Assembly: GCA_964621445.1 (NCBI GenBank)
Contig: CAZUNO010000015.1
Span: 9,636-73,635 of the forward strand
Length of the DNA stretch: 64,000 nt
Reading direction: 5' to 3'
Source: CAZUNO01 sp964621445 [NCBI: Candidatus Hadarchaeota archaeon]
GTDB taxonomy: Archaea; CAYQAE01; CAYVLA01
Of this stretch, positions 63,741 through 64,000 are shown piece by piece. The stretch's first letter is position 1, and each line of letters starts with the position of its first letter. A model generated the notes under the pieces. It saw only the letters and a program-made list of their open reading frames with translations. It was not told where the DNA came from and ran no database searches. The position numbers and the translations under genes are program-made.

Positions 63741-63986
63741 TCACTTCCCTGGCTTAGCTTTTTGGAGTACTTTTTCTCCTTTTTCGGTGGTCCCGTAGAG
63801 CCTGACCTTTCCCCGGTCCGGGGTCAGGCATTTCACTAGGTCCCTCTCCCTGAGCCTCCTGAAATAGGCGGATACGGTGGCCCTTTTCAGGCCAAGATCC
63901 TGGTTTATCTCGCATGCCGCTCGGGGCCCTTCCTGGAGGATGACCATCACCCGAAACAGGCTGGGAGAGCTACGGATCATGGCCAC
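63741..63986 (-). CDS. Winged-helix DNA-binding protein, possibly continuing past the right edge
   Basis: At least 81 residues with a winged helix: LFRVMVILQEGPRAACEINQ, LKRATVSAYFRRLRERDLV (recognition helix) and a wing RGKVRLYGTTEKGEKVL. GTG 63986 is available, but the frame remains open upstream (DWDS before the GTG) to the window edge, and archaeal proteins of this type usually have a few more residues (W-x-x-V). The start may therefore lie outside. Transcription regulator; ligand unknown. Confidence 0.75.
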   Translation of the reverse strand: MAMIRSSPSLFRVMVILQEGPRAACEINQDLGLKRATVSAYFRRLRERDLVKCLTPDRGKVRLYGTTEKGEKVLQKAKPGK

Positions 63987-64000
63987 GCTGTCCCAATCGA

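Overview
The window is archaeal. It encodes a TATA-binding protein, an archaeal histone, an archaeal-type uS3, a geranylgeranyl-reductase-type lipid enzyme, an archaeal-type serine hydroxymethyltransferase and an adenosine-specific kinase. Several genes have TATA boxes 25-35 bp upstream of starts with little or no leader. Most of the window has fairly high GC with dense, overlapping genes. AT-rich pieces (about 2.5-4.5, 45.7-47.7 and 50.7-51.3 kb) look acquired. The lineage cannot be fixed from sequence alone; a euryarchaeal or Thermoplasmata-like archaeon from an organic-rich habitat is my guess.

Layout. 0-4.3 kb: the 3' part of a sulfatase, a broken ribbon-helix-helix gene, a frameshifted membrane protein, and an AT-rich pair (C39-like peptidase plus a winged-helix-like protein). 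4.5-31.8 kb: a run of saccharide and one-carbon type genes (amidohydrolase, ADP-ribosylglycohydrolase, secreted TIM-barrel protein, GH4, Old Yellow Enzyme, Asp-box sialidase-like protein, two UroD-like methyltransferases). Interleaved are purA, an iron uptake unit (DtxR-FeoA fusion plus FeoB), a Rad50-like ATPase and a Vms1-like release factor. 31.8-43.8 kb: housekeeping and envelope genes (RecJ-like DHH, lipoprotein transglutaminase, glyA, EEP phosphatase, nucleotide-sugar dehydrogenase, LarA, K+ channel, geranylgeranyl reductase). 43.8-52.4 kb: a decayed accessory zone with palindromic repeats, a winged-helix membrane protein, a truncated propeller, a UspA/SLC13 pair, a transposase relic, inverted repeats and a NYN RNase. 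52.4-64 kb: uS3, TBP, a PEBP-family protein, further family members, a histone and a shattered membrane gene.

The most distinctive feature is a seven-member paralogous family scattered across the window (4551-5693, 15010-16263, 19364-20617, 20679-21947, 30540-31775, 57469-58701 and 58698-60128). Each has a signal peptide, an extracytoplasmic ThuA/GATase1-like domain with a Y-[FML]-P-R motif, a helical region around an [SV]xx[ED][FW]xxxxxA[ND/S] block, and one C-terminal membrane helix with an invariant Glu-Trp followed by a basic tail. A shorter relative may lie at 40679-41650. Several members sit beside carbohydrate-type enzymes, so I propose a cell-surface sensing or binding family for glycans. 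This function is inference.

Several genes carry a single frameshift or stop (antitoxin-like gene, membrane protein at 1.4 kb, first and sixth family members, 62-63.6 kb). These may be true decay or assembly errors.
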